The notes below the pieces were generated by a model. The model made no database searches. It was not told the DNA's origin and worked only from the letters and a program-made list of their open reading frames with translations. Below, one piece after another: positions 34,048 through 45,899 of a DNA stretch of 64,000 bases; positions within the stretch are counted from its first letter, which is position 1, and each line of letters starts with the position of its first letter. The DNA lies in contig JALMQS010000075.1 in the NCBI GenBank assembly GCA_024734495.1, positions 11,315,401 through 11,379,400 of the forward strand, written 5' to 3'. The DNA is from Forficula auricularia (lineage: Eukaryota > Arthropoda > Insecta > Dermaptera > Forficulidae). Both the position numbers and the translations under genes were made by a program.

Positions 34048-34358
34048 CAGAGGTTCACAACCTTTTTCTTCCAATCAACCCATTCTACAATTTTATAAGA
34101 AATTAATTCCCCCCTTTCCAGGATTTTCTAATTCAAAAAGTTTATTTCAATTAATAGGCTTTTAATATTGAAAATACAAGGTATCATATTTTAATTTAAA
34201 AATAAAGATACCTAATGAGAAAGCTGAGCTTGATTTTTTGCCAATTCTTTAATACGTCCTTTAAAACTTTTGAAATTTGTACGCAGATTAATCCCCCCCC
34301 CCCCTTTGAAATACTAAAATTCTACCTTGGGAGGTGGTGTTTCATCCTATTAACCCTG
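34048..34358. mobile_element. hAT MITE (CAGAGGTTCACAACC end)
   Basis: Starts CAGAGGTTCACAACCTTTTT, a familiar hAT MITE terminus, and ends CATCCTATTAACCCTG. The 8-bp flanks ATCTAGAG (34040-34047) and ATATAGAG (34359-34366) differ at one base. Includes a C-run. Confidence 0.75.
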
Positions 34359-34857
34359 ATATAGAGAGATTTAACTCAAATTTAAAATTAAAGTTAGAAT
34401 CTATAAGTCCACCACCGCTATATTGGCTCTTCAGATGTGGTAACTTAAGCCTTATAGAATTTGTATTAACAATATTTGTTGTTTAAAAAAAAGGCTCTTT
34501 TTAAAACACACATTTTTTAATTAATAAATAGACACTTAAAAATATTAATTAAAATTAAAAAATTGAATTAGTGTCAAATTTACATTGAGTGATATAATTA
34601 TAAAGATTATGCAGGTAAATAAGGTTGATATTAACTTACCCTAAGTAAATCGGGACCCTCTCTATATCTGGAAGTAGGGCATACAGTGCCACTCCCCTCC
34701 CCAAAATCACTAATCGATTTAAGCTATGTATAAAAATAATTCTACGAAAATTTATAAAATATTTTTTATATTTTGAATTTGATCTTATTTTTATTCTAAT
34801 ATTTTTATATTAATAAAGTATATTCTTACTTAAAATGAAGGAAATAATTAATTTATT
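34359..34857. other. non-coding, no gene seen
   Basis: Nothing recognisable. Confidence 0.3.
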
Positions 34858-35064
34858 TGTTTGTTTTGCTTAATTTTATTTAATTAAGTGATAAATAGAT
34901 GAAAATATTTCGAGGGCTTGACAACACCTCTTCCTCGATGGATACTGTGAAAATCGAAATAGTGAGTTTACAGTATCCACTGAGGAAGAGCTGTCAGCCC
35001 TCGAAATATTTGGATTTATTAATCACTTAATTAAATAAAATTACTGGAAACAAGCAAAAAAATT
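34858..35064. mobile_element. palindromic family P7 (hammerhead-bearing)
   Basis: Inverted arms TTAATTTTATTTAATTAAGTG / CACTTAATTAAATAAAATT, then AAATATTTCGAGGGCT and mirror, around a small central hairpin (TGGATACTGT/ACAGTATCCA). Hammerhead-like motif on the plus strand at 34975-35015 and a weaker one on the minus strand at about 34903-34938. Confidence 0.8.
34975..35015 (+). ncRNA. hammerhead-like motif, family P7
   Basis: CTGAGGA (34980-34986; N7 = G), extra A, stem II GAG/CTC, GAAA, then TATT with T as H17. Helix I ATCCA/TGGAT pairs over five positions; helix III is self-complementary ATAT. Stem II is short. The fold is the same as P4 and P5 with a different helix I sequence. Confidence 0.55.
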
Positions 35065-36555
35065 TTAATTTCATTTTTCATTATAAATAAACATTTTCAG
35101 TACGCATTAAGCCACTAGAAGTATATTGGTATATTCAAAAAAAAAATTGATTTTTTTGATAATTTTGAGCCTTCCCAAAAAATTTCTTTGTATGTGTCTG
35201 TAATATATATTGAAATTTTGCAAAAATTTCAAAAAATGGCTATATTTTAATTAAATCTATTCATCAAAGTCTATACTTAATACACGATAGTTCAAAACCG
35301 AAATTACTTTTAAACTAGAATGTTTTTGAATTTCGAGTGGGAGTCTAGATACATTGATTAATAGGTAATTTCACTAAATTTTAATCAATTTTTGAAAAGG
35401 GTGTGTTATACGAATCGTAAATAAACTACTGTCATGTACACGTCGCATGCTTTTCAAACATTTTCCATTAAGTAATTGAATTTTGTTAATAATTTAAGAA
35501 GCTTTAATCATAATTCATTTGAGTCATTATCAGGTATAATTGAATCAAAATTGAAGTCTACTTTGACAGATAAAATAAAGGACTTTTGATTTAATATATT
35601 AGATAATATCTATAGTCTAGAGATCTGGAAGATAAAACAAGATTAAGAGAAACATTGAATGTTTGCTAAAGAATTATATGCCTATATTTATTAAATTAAG
35701 GTTTCCTACAAATATGCAGAAAATTCCTCAGAAGATAGATGGAAGAGGATCAAATAAATTAACATTAATAAAAGTAATTGATTCAATTTACTTACATTTC
35801 TTGACGTTCGATTCTCTCATGAAGTATGCTAGATGGTTGAAGAGAATGTGAATGCAAAAAGTGGGTTACGAGTCATTCTGCCATGAGGAGGCCTTGAAGA
35901 GGCAGACTCCTCCTCTTTCCGTTCACAGATTGATACAACGCAGGAGAATAGATTGTGTGTATACAAGAGAAATAAAATCGTCATATACTTAATTAAGAAT
36001 ATTATGACCGTTCTGGGAAGCCGTTTTATTTACTTAAAAGGGGTTTTTCACATTATATTTATTCTTTTATCTCATAAATGGGATGTTTTTGTTAAGAGGA
36101 AAGAATTGAAAGAGTAGTTAACCACTGCTCTTCAAAAAAGTAAAAACTTTTTCAACACTTGGCACGCTTATATACAATAGTTGACAATTGACAATAGTTG
36201 TTTTTTTAGAGTTACTGAATGATTTGAGTTGAAACATGCATAAAGCAGATAATTATCAATGCAAAGTTGGGTGCGAAATTTCAGCTCATTAGCTTCAACC
36301 GTCGAAAGCTCTTAAGAAAGCTAGAATGGACAAAATTCAATAATTTCTTTTGAAATACAAAAATTTTGTCACAAGACCAAGCACTATATTCTATATTACT
36401 TCCCGGCCAGCACAAGAAGAATCTATTTATCTCTAAGATTCTCTTTTCTGGGCACTGGAATATTCTTTGAATGACCTCACAATTTCCGTAAATATTTTGG
36501 GGATTTTCTTATAATAATACAATGTCACCTAAATAATCCTCTCTTTTATATAAAT
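35065..36555. other. non-coding, no gene seen
   Basis: No domain recognisable in the short frames here (for example 35663-35851). Confidence 0.35.
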
Positions 36556-36838
36556 TATACTTCTTCTTCTTCGAGTGCCATACCCGAAACGGGTGTCGGC
36601 TTCTCTCCACATATACCTGTGCTGAGTGTGTTTAGTTGTTTTACACAGATATACGGGACCTACTTTTTAACGCCGGTTCCGAACGGCTAATTTGGAGGCA
36701 ATTATACTCTTGGTAGGTTGCCATTACTTTCCATGAGGAGGCGGCTGCAAATATCTATCTGCCGAGACTCGGTCTCGAACCAGCGATCTTCGAGTCAGCG
36801 ACCCAACACTCTAGCCAGTGACCCACAGTCGCCTCATA
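36556..36838 (-). mobile_element. tRNA-derived SINE
   Basis: Minus strand: A-box region GTGGGTCACTGGCTAGAGTG near the 5' end (about 36826-36807) and B box GGTTCGAGACC (about 36784-36774), then an unrelated body ending in a GAAGAAGAAG tail at about 36560. Typical SINE order (tRNA head, body, simple-repeat tail). Not a functional tRNA. Confidence 0.8.
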
Positions 36839-37038
36839 AATTGTACACCCAAAGAATATTATCGAAATATTAGTTTTAAAATTCTTCCGATATCACATAC
36901 TACTAAAGGGCTTTTTTTATTAATTCATGTGGTTAATCTAAATATTTCGAGATCACTACGACATCTCTTTCTCACCAATAAACCGACCCCATCAGCTTGC
37001 ACAAATCAACGAAAAAAGCTTGACAATACACTATATAC

Positions 37039-38162
37039 CAGGGGCGGGCAGTGACTTTTCAGCCAAAGGATGCTGACCAAAAAAGGTCCCTTTTATTTTG
37101 AAAATGTTATTTGATTATTCGTAAAATTCATTGATAACCGCTTAATATAATTTTTCAAATTTCACATTAGATTTTTTTATTTGATATTAAAGACAGGGCG
37201 GACAGTCTATTTTCACTTTGACTACTTCCAGGGGCAAGTAATAATAATCCAGCTTTCCATCTTAGAGGATCTATCTGAATACTTTCAATAAATATTTGTT
37301 TAGTTGATATATAAAATAATTAGTTTGGATGTAAAAATTACGATACCTATGGTTTGCTTGCACTTAGCCTCTTTGTTTTTTATTAATATTGTCTACCTAA
37401 TTATAAAATTGTTTTTGACGTTCTCATAATAATGTATTAAAAAAATGAATTTATTCGTTTTTTTTTAATCTTAGAGTACAATCCAGTTTTTTTTATTTGA
37501 GTGTACAAATAGATTCTAGGCAGGCATGCGCGTCCGGTAGTCTACCCTTAGCTGATATGCCAATTCAGTTGTCTAAATACCAGGGGCTCCCAGCATCGAG
37601 TTGTGGCTATTAATTGACCGGGCTGATGCTGCTACTGTCAAATAGCGAGCGTGCTGCGGCAGATTTGAACATGATTGTGCCTGGTGATGCTTCCCCCACC
37701 CTCTGCACACTAGACAAGACTTCGGGTCAGTTTGTCTGTTAAACAATTTTATAATAAGTTAAACAAAATAAAAATTAAAAAAAGCGGATAAATGTAATCA
37801 AACACTTCTGCCAAAACTTTTAGTTCATCATTCACAATTAATTTTTTTATTCAATTTATAGATTTTAAATTTATGTCAGACGTCGATTATCTACATGTAA
37901 ACTAATTTATTTTCAACCTCATTAAATCAAAGTATTTTCTATAAGATAGCGAAAACGATTCAAGGCAGGCATGCGCGTCCGGTAGTCTACCCTAAATATG
38001 AAATCTGGAAAATTCTATTCATATTCTAACGTTAAAAAGTTCCATAAATTTTAAATTAAAGCTATACGAAATTCATATATGACACGATATGAAGATACTC
38101 TTGACGTTCTGAGATTTTAGGGATGCCCGGCATCGACAGCATCCATGGACCGCACGTCACTG
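37039..38162. mobile_element. putative hAT-type non-autonomous element
   Basis: The left end CAGGGGCGGGCAGTGAC and the right end, read inward CAGTGACGTGCGGTCC, share GCAGTGAC and a following GGATGCTG. The 8-bp flanks CTATATAC and CTATAGAG agree at six positions. It contains a duplicated 30-bp block and a locally G+C-rich segment at 37517-37735. No transposase. Confidence 0.5.
37519..38003. repeat. 30-bp direct repeat, two copies 455 bp apart
   Basis: GGCAGGCATGCGCGTCCGGT and the following AGTCTACCCT occur identically at 37519-37548 and 37974-38003, inside the putative hAT element. Confidence 0.9.
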
Positions 38163-38639
38163 CTATAGAGTATACTTATATACAATCTCACAGTATAAGA
38201 TGACAACCATATTAACATTCAATATTTTAACGAAGTCTGAACTTATCGCAAATCATAATATTTCTATTCATCCTCCTTTAAAAATTAATATATCCAGTAC
38301 GCACCAAGCGATGTAAAAAATTTCATATTAAAAATATTCTAGTAATAATTAGAATATTATATGTACTTATAATAAATTTAATGGATATTCCGAGAATCTA
38401 TTGTGCTAGCTGGGTTTCCGTATTCTATTCATATGAGCTTTTGTAGGTTTTTGAATCCGGATAGACAGTATAAAAATCATGTTTGAAAATGATTTTTTCT
38501 GCACATTTCTAAATAGGAATATCTATCGTAAGCAAAAAAAAGCAAAATTTGTGGGAAATCAATCCTGAGCCCGTCTGTGTCAGGCTTTGTCTGTCGAGCG
38601 AACTGAATAATATAATTTAATTCGAGTCATTCCTCAACA
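38163..38639. other. non-coding, no gene seen
   Basis: Nothing recognisable. Confidence 0.3.
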
Positions 38640-38699
38640 AAATTACGAAATTTCTTATTTACTTATTATCTTCCAAGTTAAAAGCCAAAGATGGCTTTT

Positions 38700-39200
38700 T
38701 AGCAACTCACTGACTGTCTGACTTACTCACCAAATATTCTAGAGTACTTCCGCTAATTCTAGAATGCTAAAATTTGGCATAGTAATAGAGTTTGGGGTAC
38801 AATTAAAGGGAATAATCGAAAAGGCGAAAATTTCTCTTCTTCATCACCTAAAATGAAGGGTGAAATTTATAAGATAAATTGCCATATAGTGAAAATGCAA
38901 TGAACATAGAATGCTAAAATTTGGCATACTTTTAAAGATTGGCTCATTAATAAAAGAGGAAATTGAAAAACCGAAACTTTCCCTTCTTCAGGATCAAAAA
39001 TTAAGGGGTGAAATTTATAGGCTAAATTAACATACAGTAAAAATATAATCACTGTGGAATGCTAAAACTTGGCATGTTGGTAAAGTTTGGTCCATTAATA
39101 AAGGATGAAATCGCAAAAACGAAACATTCCCTTCTTCATGACATAAATACGCATCTAACTTACAAAAAGAAGTGAAATCCCAACAAAAACAGTTTTGTAA
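38700..39200 (+). repeat. ~147-bp tandem repeat, three units
   Basis: The block GAATGCTAAAA(T/C)TTGGCAT occurs at about 38762, 38909 and 39057, followed each time by CCCTTCTTCA-type and GGGTGAAATTTATA-type blocks. The units are diverged. The preceding ACTCACTGACTGTCTGACTT suggests the body of a non-autonomous Helitron-type element, without visible ends. Confidence 0.75.
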
Positions 39201-41090
39201 AAAAAAAGGCATAGTTCGATTAATAAAAATCGTTCTCTAAAAAAATATAGATTTTGAGAATCTATATAGCACTATATAGTTACTATATAATTTGAAACAT
39301 TGTGCTACTAGGTTGCCTCTAATATGATAATAGTGTCAATAATAACATTAAATTATTTTATATAATATTTATTATTATTATTAAATAGCTAAAAACCGCC
39401 CGAGAAAGTTGGGAATATCACAGACGTACCCAAGAGAAGAATCCTTAAAGGGCTGGTTAACCCCTTCCCTCCAAAAAAATCTACTAGAAGACACTAAATA
39501 TTTAGAATAAATAAAAGTTCACGAAAATCTAATAAAATGTTTTTAGTAGGTAAATATTATTTTATTCCATTATTTTTTTATCACTAAATATCTTAATTAT
39601 TTCTATAAAGCTCTTTTTTTTCAAAAACAAAATTTTCCCCCCCCCCCCCGAAAAATTATTTAGGTACGTGCCTGGTAAGTATAAAAAAACTCAAAAAAAC
39701 CATAGTTTAGAAGGGAAAGGGATAATTAATTGAAATTTATTGTTTTATATTATCCTAATTTTTGAATATTTTCGCATTAAAAAATTTTCAACAAAAAAAG
39801 TTTAGTATAAATTAATATTGTCGTTTGAATAAATTATTTATGAATATATCTATAAAAGCGAATTTCCCTAAATCAAAATATGCAGTAACGACCGGTCGTC
39901 TAAGCAACAGGCGAACCCAATAGAGCACAATTGTTCTTTAGACTTGGGGACGTATAATTTACCCTTGGATATTATTGTTTAATTATAGAACTGATATATA
40001 AATTCAATTATTTAATTAAAGTGTCAAAATTAAAAACACAAGTAGGTAATTGAAAAACATATTAAAATGACGGCATGAAAGAAAATTTTACATTTATATT
40101 CTTTAAAAGTTATACATTTGTTCTGAGTAGATTTGTTTTTTATACTTTTGCATAAATAAACATTATAGTTATGTGTATTCTTTACTCAAACTTTAATGTA
40201 AAAAAGTATAATTATTATTCGTAATGTATCTTAAATAAAATATTTCTTAAATAAATATAAAAATTGGATTTTATCTAAATCATTTAAGTATCTAAATTTT
40301 AATAAATAGGGGTCAAGTTAATATTTTTGCTTAATGGTTCCACAAGTATCACATAATACGTAGTAAAAAGAGAAAAATATCTATTTACTTACATTTAATT
40401 TCTTCTCCTACTTATATCTCTATTATCAGACAAATGCTAGCAAAGAATGCGTCTTCTTCTTTTAATAATATAGAAATGTTGGTTTTGTTGAGTCATTAAT
40501 TCGAGATAAAACAAAAAAATATTTATTCCCTTAGAAGGCAAATCGATAATCGAATAAAAATATTAACAGACCAGAATCTTATCTTATCATTTCTTATCTT
40601 AATAATTTAACTTTAGTTCAATCCACGATGATGATTATTTTTATTAATTTTTCTCATTATTTTAAATGGATGAAAAGATTTTATTATAATTAATGTCAAT
40701 ATTTCTAATGAAAGGATTATACTCAATCTATTAGTAGTCGAAGGATCAGCACATTCCAATAAATATATATACCTACTCCTAAATTAATTATTTTTATTAA
40801 ATTCCTGGTTTCATAAATTAATTACCTTAATTGGATTATAAATTAAAAAGTATATTGATAAATATAGAGAAGAAATAATATAGCCTACTTCATCATGAAA
40901 AAATATAAAAATGCGTATCATATACTGAATAACAATTAATTATATAGTGCACTGAAATTACGCCGCTTTTAATTTTTAAGCAAAATAAATGTGTTTACAC
41001 TTGTTATGTGGTTATCATCAAGCAAATGTTTTTTTAATTTACCAAACACAGCTGAAACTTTGCAAAATGATGTAGATTATTAATTCCAAT
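39201..41090. other. non-coding; possible Helitron 5' end at 39849
   Basis: TCTATAAAAGCGAATTTCCC preceded by A at 39848 resembles a Helitron 5' terminus (A|TC), but no matching 3' end is seen nearby. Otherwise no gene; C-run at about 39641. Confidence 0.35.
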
Positions 41091-41091
41091 T

Positions 41092-41574
41092 GGTCTACCA
41101 AATTTCAGCTATAACCGTTCAATAGTTGTCCAAATAACATTTCGATTTTTTTCTGATTTTCTATATTTTGCAACCAAAAGTTCTGAGGGTAGACTTGTGT
41201 GAATAATTTATGTTTACAACTATTTTTCTAAATTATCTTCAGGTTATTATGCCTATGGTCACTTAAAATTGATTCAACACAACACTTCGTGTCGTTGTGG
41301 CTGGCCTATTTCAGTTTTCTGCAATTTTAAATTTGTGTCCTGTTTTATTTAATCTTTTTTTTTTTCATTCTTTCTCCGAAAAATTACTTTTAAAACCTCT
41401 GTATTTGGAGCGAAATTTTATGCAATATCCCTCAAATATGCAATTTTATGCAATATTACTCAAATATGCAAAAATATGGTCTACCAAATTTCAGCTAAAA
41501 CCGTTCAATAGTTGTCCAAATAACATTTCGATTTTCTATATTTTTGCAACCAAAAGTTCTGAAGGTAGACTTTT
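41092..41574. repeat. ~100-bp direct repeats flanking a hAT fragment
   Basis: 41092-41196 and 41476-41574 both read TCTACCAAATTTCAGCT..AACCGTTCAATAGTTGTCC... to CAAAAGTTCTGA(G/A)GGTAGACTT. Between them, 41200-41475 matches the internal part of the hAT element 55097-56182 (CACTTCGTGTCGTTGTGGCTG and ATATGCAATTTTATGCAATA blocks). Confidence 0.85.
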
Positions 41575-41999
41575 GGGTTTGAAAATATAAGAATTTTTGT
41601 ACCATATTGAAGTATCTATAACTTTCCATTCTAGACACATTAAAAATGATTTTTCTCGATATTTAAAACATTTTTAATAAAGTTACAAATATTGAAAATT
41701 TTATTTTTTATGAAAAGTCCACAGATAGAACAATCCTTTCTTTGTGCTCAGTAGGAAAACTGACAAGGACAAGCCCAGACAAGTTTTGCTTGAATAGAAA
41801 TTATTGTAAAGATCAGTTATTCTAGGAAGCCCTGTGTTTGGATTTAAAATAAATATAAAAAGAGTAAAGAAATAATAATTGCACTTTGCTAAAATACAAA
41901 TCTAATATTTGAATAGAGAAATATTTTTAAAGGAAATTTCTTAGTAGATGGTAGGAAAAAGTGAAAACTTTTTTTAGAGTTAGAGTCCTTAAAGATATT
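41575..41999. other. non-coding, no gene seen
   Basis: Nothing recognisable. Confidence 0.3.
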
Positions 42000-42192
42000 T
42001 TTTTTTTTTTTTTTTTTTTTTTTTGGCTTTTCGGCCTTTCTAGCCATAAGTCAATTTACGATACTACTTTTTTTTTAATTTGTCTCTATCCGGGGTCAGA
42101 TTTTTGCCGGATGCCTGGAGTCGGATTCGAACGCGGGACCCCACTTTGTTAGCAGGCTGGCACGCTAACCCCTAGCCTGACCCGGCCCTCGT
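42000..42192 (-). mobile_element. tRNA-derived SINE with poly(A)
   Basis: Minus strand: head with A-box-like GGTCAGGCTAGGGGTTAGCG (about 42184-42165) and B box GCGTTCGAATCCGACTCC (about 42135-42118), a short body, then a poly(A) tail (T-run 42000-42024 on the plus strand). No tRNA cloverleaf end. Confidence 0.8.
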
Positions 42193-42753
42193 TAAAGTAT
42201 TAAATTTTAATATAATAAACTATTGAAAATGTATTTCTTGTTAAAACTTGTTTGTTTGTTTATGCCTTTCCGATATCTCTTAATCCTTTCCCTCATATCA
42301 ACTGGTGAAAATCTCATAAGATATATACTTTTTCCATTTTAATTCGGAATTTCTGGAAGCTAAAAAAAAACAAAATCTAATCAATCAGTTCTTGAGACAT
42401 CGTTACTATCGGAATTCAGATATAGATAAAAAAAATCATTGTTATAATTGATTCTTCTCCATATTTCAGATATTTTTAAACAAAAAAGCAAAAAAAGAAA
42501 AAATCTCTAGTGAATTAAACACTTTTAGGAATCTTTGTTTTTATATCACATTTTATACCTTTGTCCTTCAGCTCAGATAGAAGAACAGTTTAAAATTTAT
42601 TGAATTTGAAAAAGATTAATTTTAAGAATCTTAATGCAGCTTAATTAAAAAAATCCTTCTCTTTTATTGCCTAGTTGAATTAAAATAATAAAATATAGTA
42701 GGGTACTTAATGTATTTATTTAATGAATATATATCCAATATCTCTTAATCAAT
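42193..42753. other. non-coding, no gene seen
   Basis: Nothing recognisable. Confidence 0.3.
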
Positions 42754-42863
42754 ATAACAATTAATTGAATGTAATGGAAGGCAGCCCAGGGGTAGTGAGG
42801 AAAGAAAAATTAACATATATCAAATAAGGTGTAATTTATTGGAATCCTTCCTCCTTTCCTTTC

Positions 42864-42906
42864 AAACCGACGTTTCGGAGGATTTTTCTTTCCTTCTTCA
42901 GGGTTT
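42864..42906 (-). ncRNA. hammerhead-like motif, family P5, left arm
   Basis: CTGAAGA at 42901-42895, extra A, GGA-rich stem II, GAAAC (42876-42872), GTC with C as H17; helix I AAACC/GGTTT perfect. Invariant core bases present. Confidence 0.65.
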
Positions 42907-43032
42907 CAAAGGAGGATGAAAAGGAGGAAAAAAATTGTTTTTCTATGCCTTTGTTAAAAAAGAAGAAAGTTTTGAACACTACTGTGGAGAGAAGAAGGAA
43001 ACATTTTATTTGTTTCATTCATTGACCCTTTG

Positions 43033-43075
43033 AAACCCTGAAGAAGGAAGAAAAAATCCTCCGAAACGTCGGTTT
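43033..43075 (+). ncRNA. hammerhead-like motif, family P5, right arm
   Basis: AAACC, CTGAAGA (43038-43044), extra A, GGA...TCC stem II, GAAAC (43063-43067), GTC, GGTTT. Mirror image of the left-arm copy, so transcription through either strand produces one motif. Confidence 0.65.
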
Positions 43076-43236
43076 GAAAGGAAAGGAGGAAGGATTCCAA
43101 TAAATTACACCTTATTTGATATGTGTTAATTTTTTCTTTCCTCACTGCCCCTGGGCAGCCTTCCATTACATTCAATTAAAATTTCTACCAGTCCGTCTTC
43201 TCAGAGAAAATTTCGTTGAAAAAATAACAATTAATT

Positions 43237-43554
43237 ATAATAAATAACATCATCGGCATGGACATTCCCAGGAGCTATAAGGCCCTTCACCCTCAAGGAT
43301 AAAAAATCGTCTAGTTCAGGAATCGGCAACCTTATTTTATTTTTTTATTTTTAAGGGCCAAATTACACAGAAAAATCTTCAAACGGGCCCCTTATATCAA
43401 TATTAGTACCTTTGTAACCTGTGATTGATAAACCAAAAATAATGCTCGAATTTGAGTTAAAATAAAATTTAAGACGAAATCATCTAATGTTATCTAATGT
43501 ATTTGGTGTTTTAATTATAAAATATTGTGTTATATAATGTAAATTAAAATAAGC
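43237..43554. other. non-coding, no gene seen
   Basis: AGGAATCGGCAACCTTATT at about 43319 resembles a hAT MITE end, but no partner end is found. Confidence 0.3.
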
Positions 43555-44228
43555 TGACGAGTTCTGATGTGGCCATCCACTTGACTTTACCATACAACCT
43601 GGCCCCTAAAATTATTTATAATCATGTAGGGTGGGGGTTAGTTTTTGCATTTTTATACTTCTCAGGTCCCACTGATTATGTATACAAAATTTGGTTGAGT
43701 TTAGTAAATAGCCAAGATTTTCATTTTTTGACCGCCCCCCCCGCCCCATTTTGGGCGGTTAGTTTTTGCATTTTTAGACTTCTGGGGATCCACTGATTAT
43801 GTATGCAAAATTTGGTTGAGTTTGCTCAAATGGCCTAGATTTTTAATTTTTAACACCCCTCCGCTCCCCTTAATTTTGGGTCGATATGCACCAAAATCTA
43901 ATCAGCTCTTAATCTCAATAGACCAAAACTACGTGTGAAATTTGGTTTCGATATTCAAACTAGTTTTTGAGCTAGCTCGTCCACAATAATTTGGTAACGC
44001 ACAGACAACCAGACAACCAGACATTTTGACAAAACAATTATTATCTCGAAAAATATAATTTGTTCACTTATTAGAGCTTTTTTGTAGAGCGAAATGCCAT
44101 GGTTACGCTCAATTTTTTTAATCAAAATAGTTTCAGCCGTTTTTGAGATATTTCGAAAAAAAGAAGAAAAAAAACCCACTTTTTTCATGCACGATTACAA
44201 TACTTGACCATACCCTGTATGGTAAAGT
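43555..44228. repeat. dispersed repeat P8, copy 1
   Basis: Begins GACGAGTTCTGATGTGGCCA and ends near ACCATACCCTGTATGGTAAAG (a terminal hairpin). Shares TCTGATGTGGCCATCCACTT, GGTCGATATGCACCAAAATC and CTTATTAGAGCTTTTTTGTAG with the copy at 49212-49740. A hairpin followed by AAAGTAAAAA at the right end resembles the ends of the Helentron-derived elements, so a rolling-circle origin is plausible. Confidence 0.65.
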
Positions 44229-44473
44229 AAAAAATACAAATATTTTACAAAACAACCTAGAACATGTTTATTTTTAACCAAACGTTTCGGGAGAATTTCT
44301 CCCTTTTTCAATGGTAAAAATTTTCAAAAAAAGTTGCTCCCTCTAAAATTCAGAAAGCAACAATTTATTTCTGAATTTTGGAGGAAGCAACTGAAAAGGA
44401 GAAATTCTCCCGAAACGTTCGGTTGAAAATAAACGTGTTCTAGATTGTTTTGTAAAAGATTTGTATTTTTTTA
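44229..44473. mobile_element. palindromic family P6 (hammerhead-like, decayed)
   Basis: Inverted arms AAAAAATACAAATATTTTAC ... GTAAAAGATTTGTATTTTTT. Minus-strand motif 44277-44315: TTGAAAA, extra A, GGGAGAAATTCTCCC stem, GAAAC, GTT, with helix I ACCA/TGGT; plus-strand motif 44391-44420: CTGAAAA. G8 is changed to A in both, so they are probably inactive. Confidence 0.7.
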
Positions 44474-45472
44474 ATATTTTAAATACAATAAATAAATAAT
44501 TTTTTCTTTTAAATATAATTTAAATACTTAGATTATTACTAGTTTACTCGGCTGGCTGGAGCTGTATATACCGACGCTCTAGGCTCTAGCTAACATCAAA
44601 TTTTTATGTAAATCCATGAAAATGTAAAATATCTTTTTAAACTTTATCTAATATTACTTATTTCTAAAATGTTTATATTATTAATAAATATCTATATCAT
44701 TTTTATAAATTCTGAATTACGAGACTTATGAAAAAAAAAATTAGGTACGTGTCCATTGGACGAGATATAAAATCAAAAACGCTCGTCATTTAAGAATACG
44801 TAACGTCAAGTAATGGAAGCCGCGTAAACTCTAAGACATACGGTAGTATTGCAAAATCATTTCTGGATAAAGAATATAAATTTAAAAAAGATAAGATTAA
44901 ATAAATATTATATATAATATTCATTTACTATGAGTTGAGGATTCTTGGTCACTTGTTTCACATTAAAATTAAAAAAATTAAAAGATGTACAATTTTTTTT
45001 CAATATATACCTATATTTAGGGCTATCAACCCATCTTCAGGAAGTAAATTATTATAAATTTAAAGATTCTGATTATAAAATAAAAGTATAAAACGGTTTG
45101 GAGTATATAATATTGAAAAATAGAATTGTCATTGACAACATTTAAGAATGTAAAATGTATACAAACCTGAATGAAAAACTCCACGACAAAACCGTTTGCT
45201 ATGGGGACGCTGCGCTGGCTTTACTGACAGGAATCAGGACAAACATGGTGTTTATATCTTATACTTAATATTCCTACAATTTGCTCTTTATTAGAATCTA
45301 TACGACTATAATTAATTTTTCTCTGAGTTTCCTTATTATAAATTGTATGTCCTTAGATTTACTATGTCATATACGTAGATATTTTATAGGTTTTGCAACG
45401 TTTTCATTGGGAAAAAAAGATTCGAATCTTCGATCATAATATGTGGATTTATTTTAAATTCTCCCACCATAT
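44474..45472. other. non-coding; diverged fold-back half copy
   Basis: 44868-44960 resembles one arm of the fold-back at 16590-16746 (ATTTACTATGAGTTGAGGAT). No gene. Confidence 0.4.
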
Positions 45473-45574
45473 ATAAAATAACAAGAGAAACAAAGAGGTT
45501 GTCCTCTGCTTGATGCAAATAAACATACACACATATATCGAAATTATATATCTATATATATTATTTATTTGTTT

Positions 45575-45611
45575 GATACTAAAGTTTCGAAAACTTGGCC
45601 TTCATCATCAG
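45575..45611 (-). ncRNA. hammerhead-like motif, P1 left arm, mutated
   Basis: CTGATGA, extra T, GAAGGC.. stem, then GAAAACTTTCGAAAC-type sequence leading to GAAACTTTAGTATC; helix III palindrome altered (CTTTAG for CTATAG). Weaker than the right-arm copy. Confidence 0.35.
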
Positions 45612-45852
45612 TCTTTTTACTTTATCCAATGCGTAGCATGGGTAAAGTATTGTAATCGCTCTCGCGCCAAGCGGGACTTCAAAGAGTCCTCAGGTAAAGA
45701 CTACGGAACTCATGGACTCAATTAAGGTTACAAATTGTAGTATTCAATTAGGTTGAATTTTAGCACGTGACGATTTTGCCAAAAATTACATGGGGTCTCG
45801 TCGAGAGGCCAAAAAGTGCCATTTTTTTGGAAGTGCGTGGGGATGGATGGAT

Positions 45853-45859
45853 GTATGTA

Positions 45860-45897
<38 letters not shown>
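45853..45897. repeat. GTAT/GT microsatellite
   Basis: GTAT units grading into about 15 GT units. Confidence 0.95.

Positions 45898-45899
<2 letters not shown>

Larger units (their letters stand above)
42767..43223. mobile_element. palindromic family P5, complete copy
   Basis: Perfect 13-bp duplication ATAACAATTAATT at 42754-42766 and 43224-43236. The palindrome runs GAATGTAATGGAAGGCAGCC ... GGCAGCCTTCCATTACATTC with a small A-rich centre near 42950; only the right end has the extra ~45 bp (ACCAGTCCGTC, GAGAAAATTTCGTTG). Hammerhead-like motifs point outward on both arms (minus 42864-42906, plus 43033-43075). No protein coded. Confidence 0.93.

Noticed and set aside
36556..42192. tRNA-like A and B boxes considered as tRNA genes
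   Set aside because: No complete cloverleaf; non-tRNA bodies and A-rich or simple-repeat tails show SINEs.
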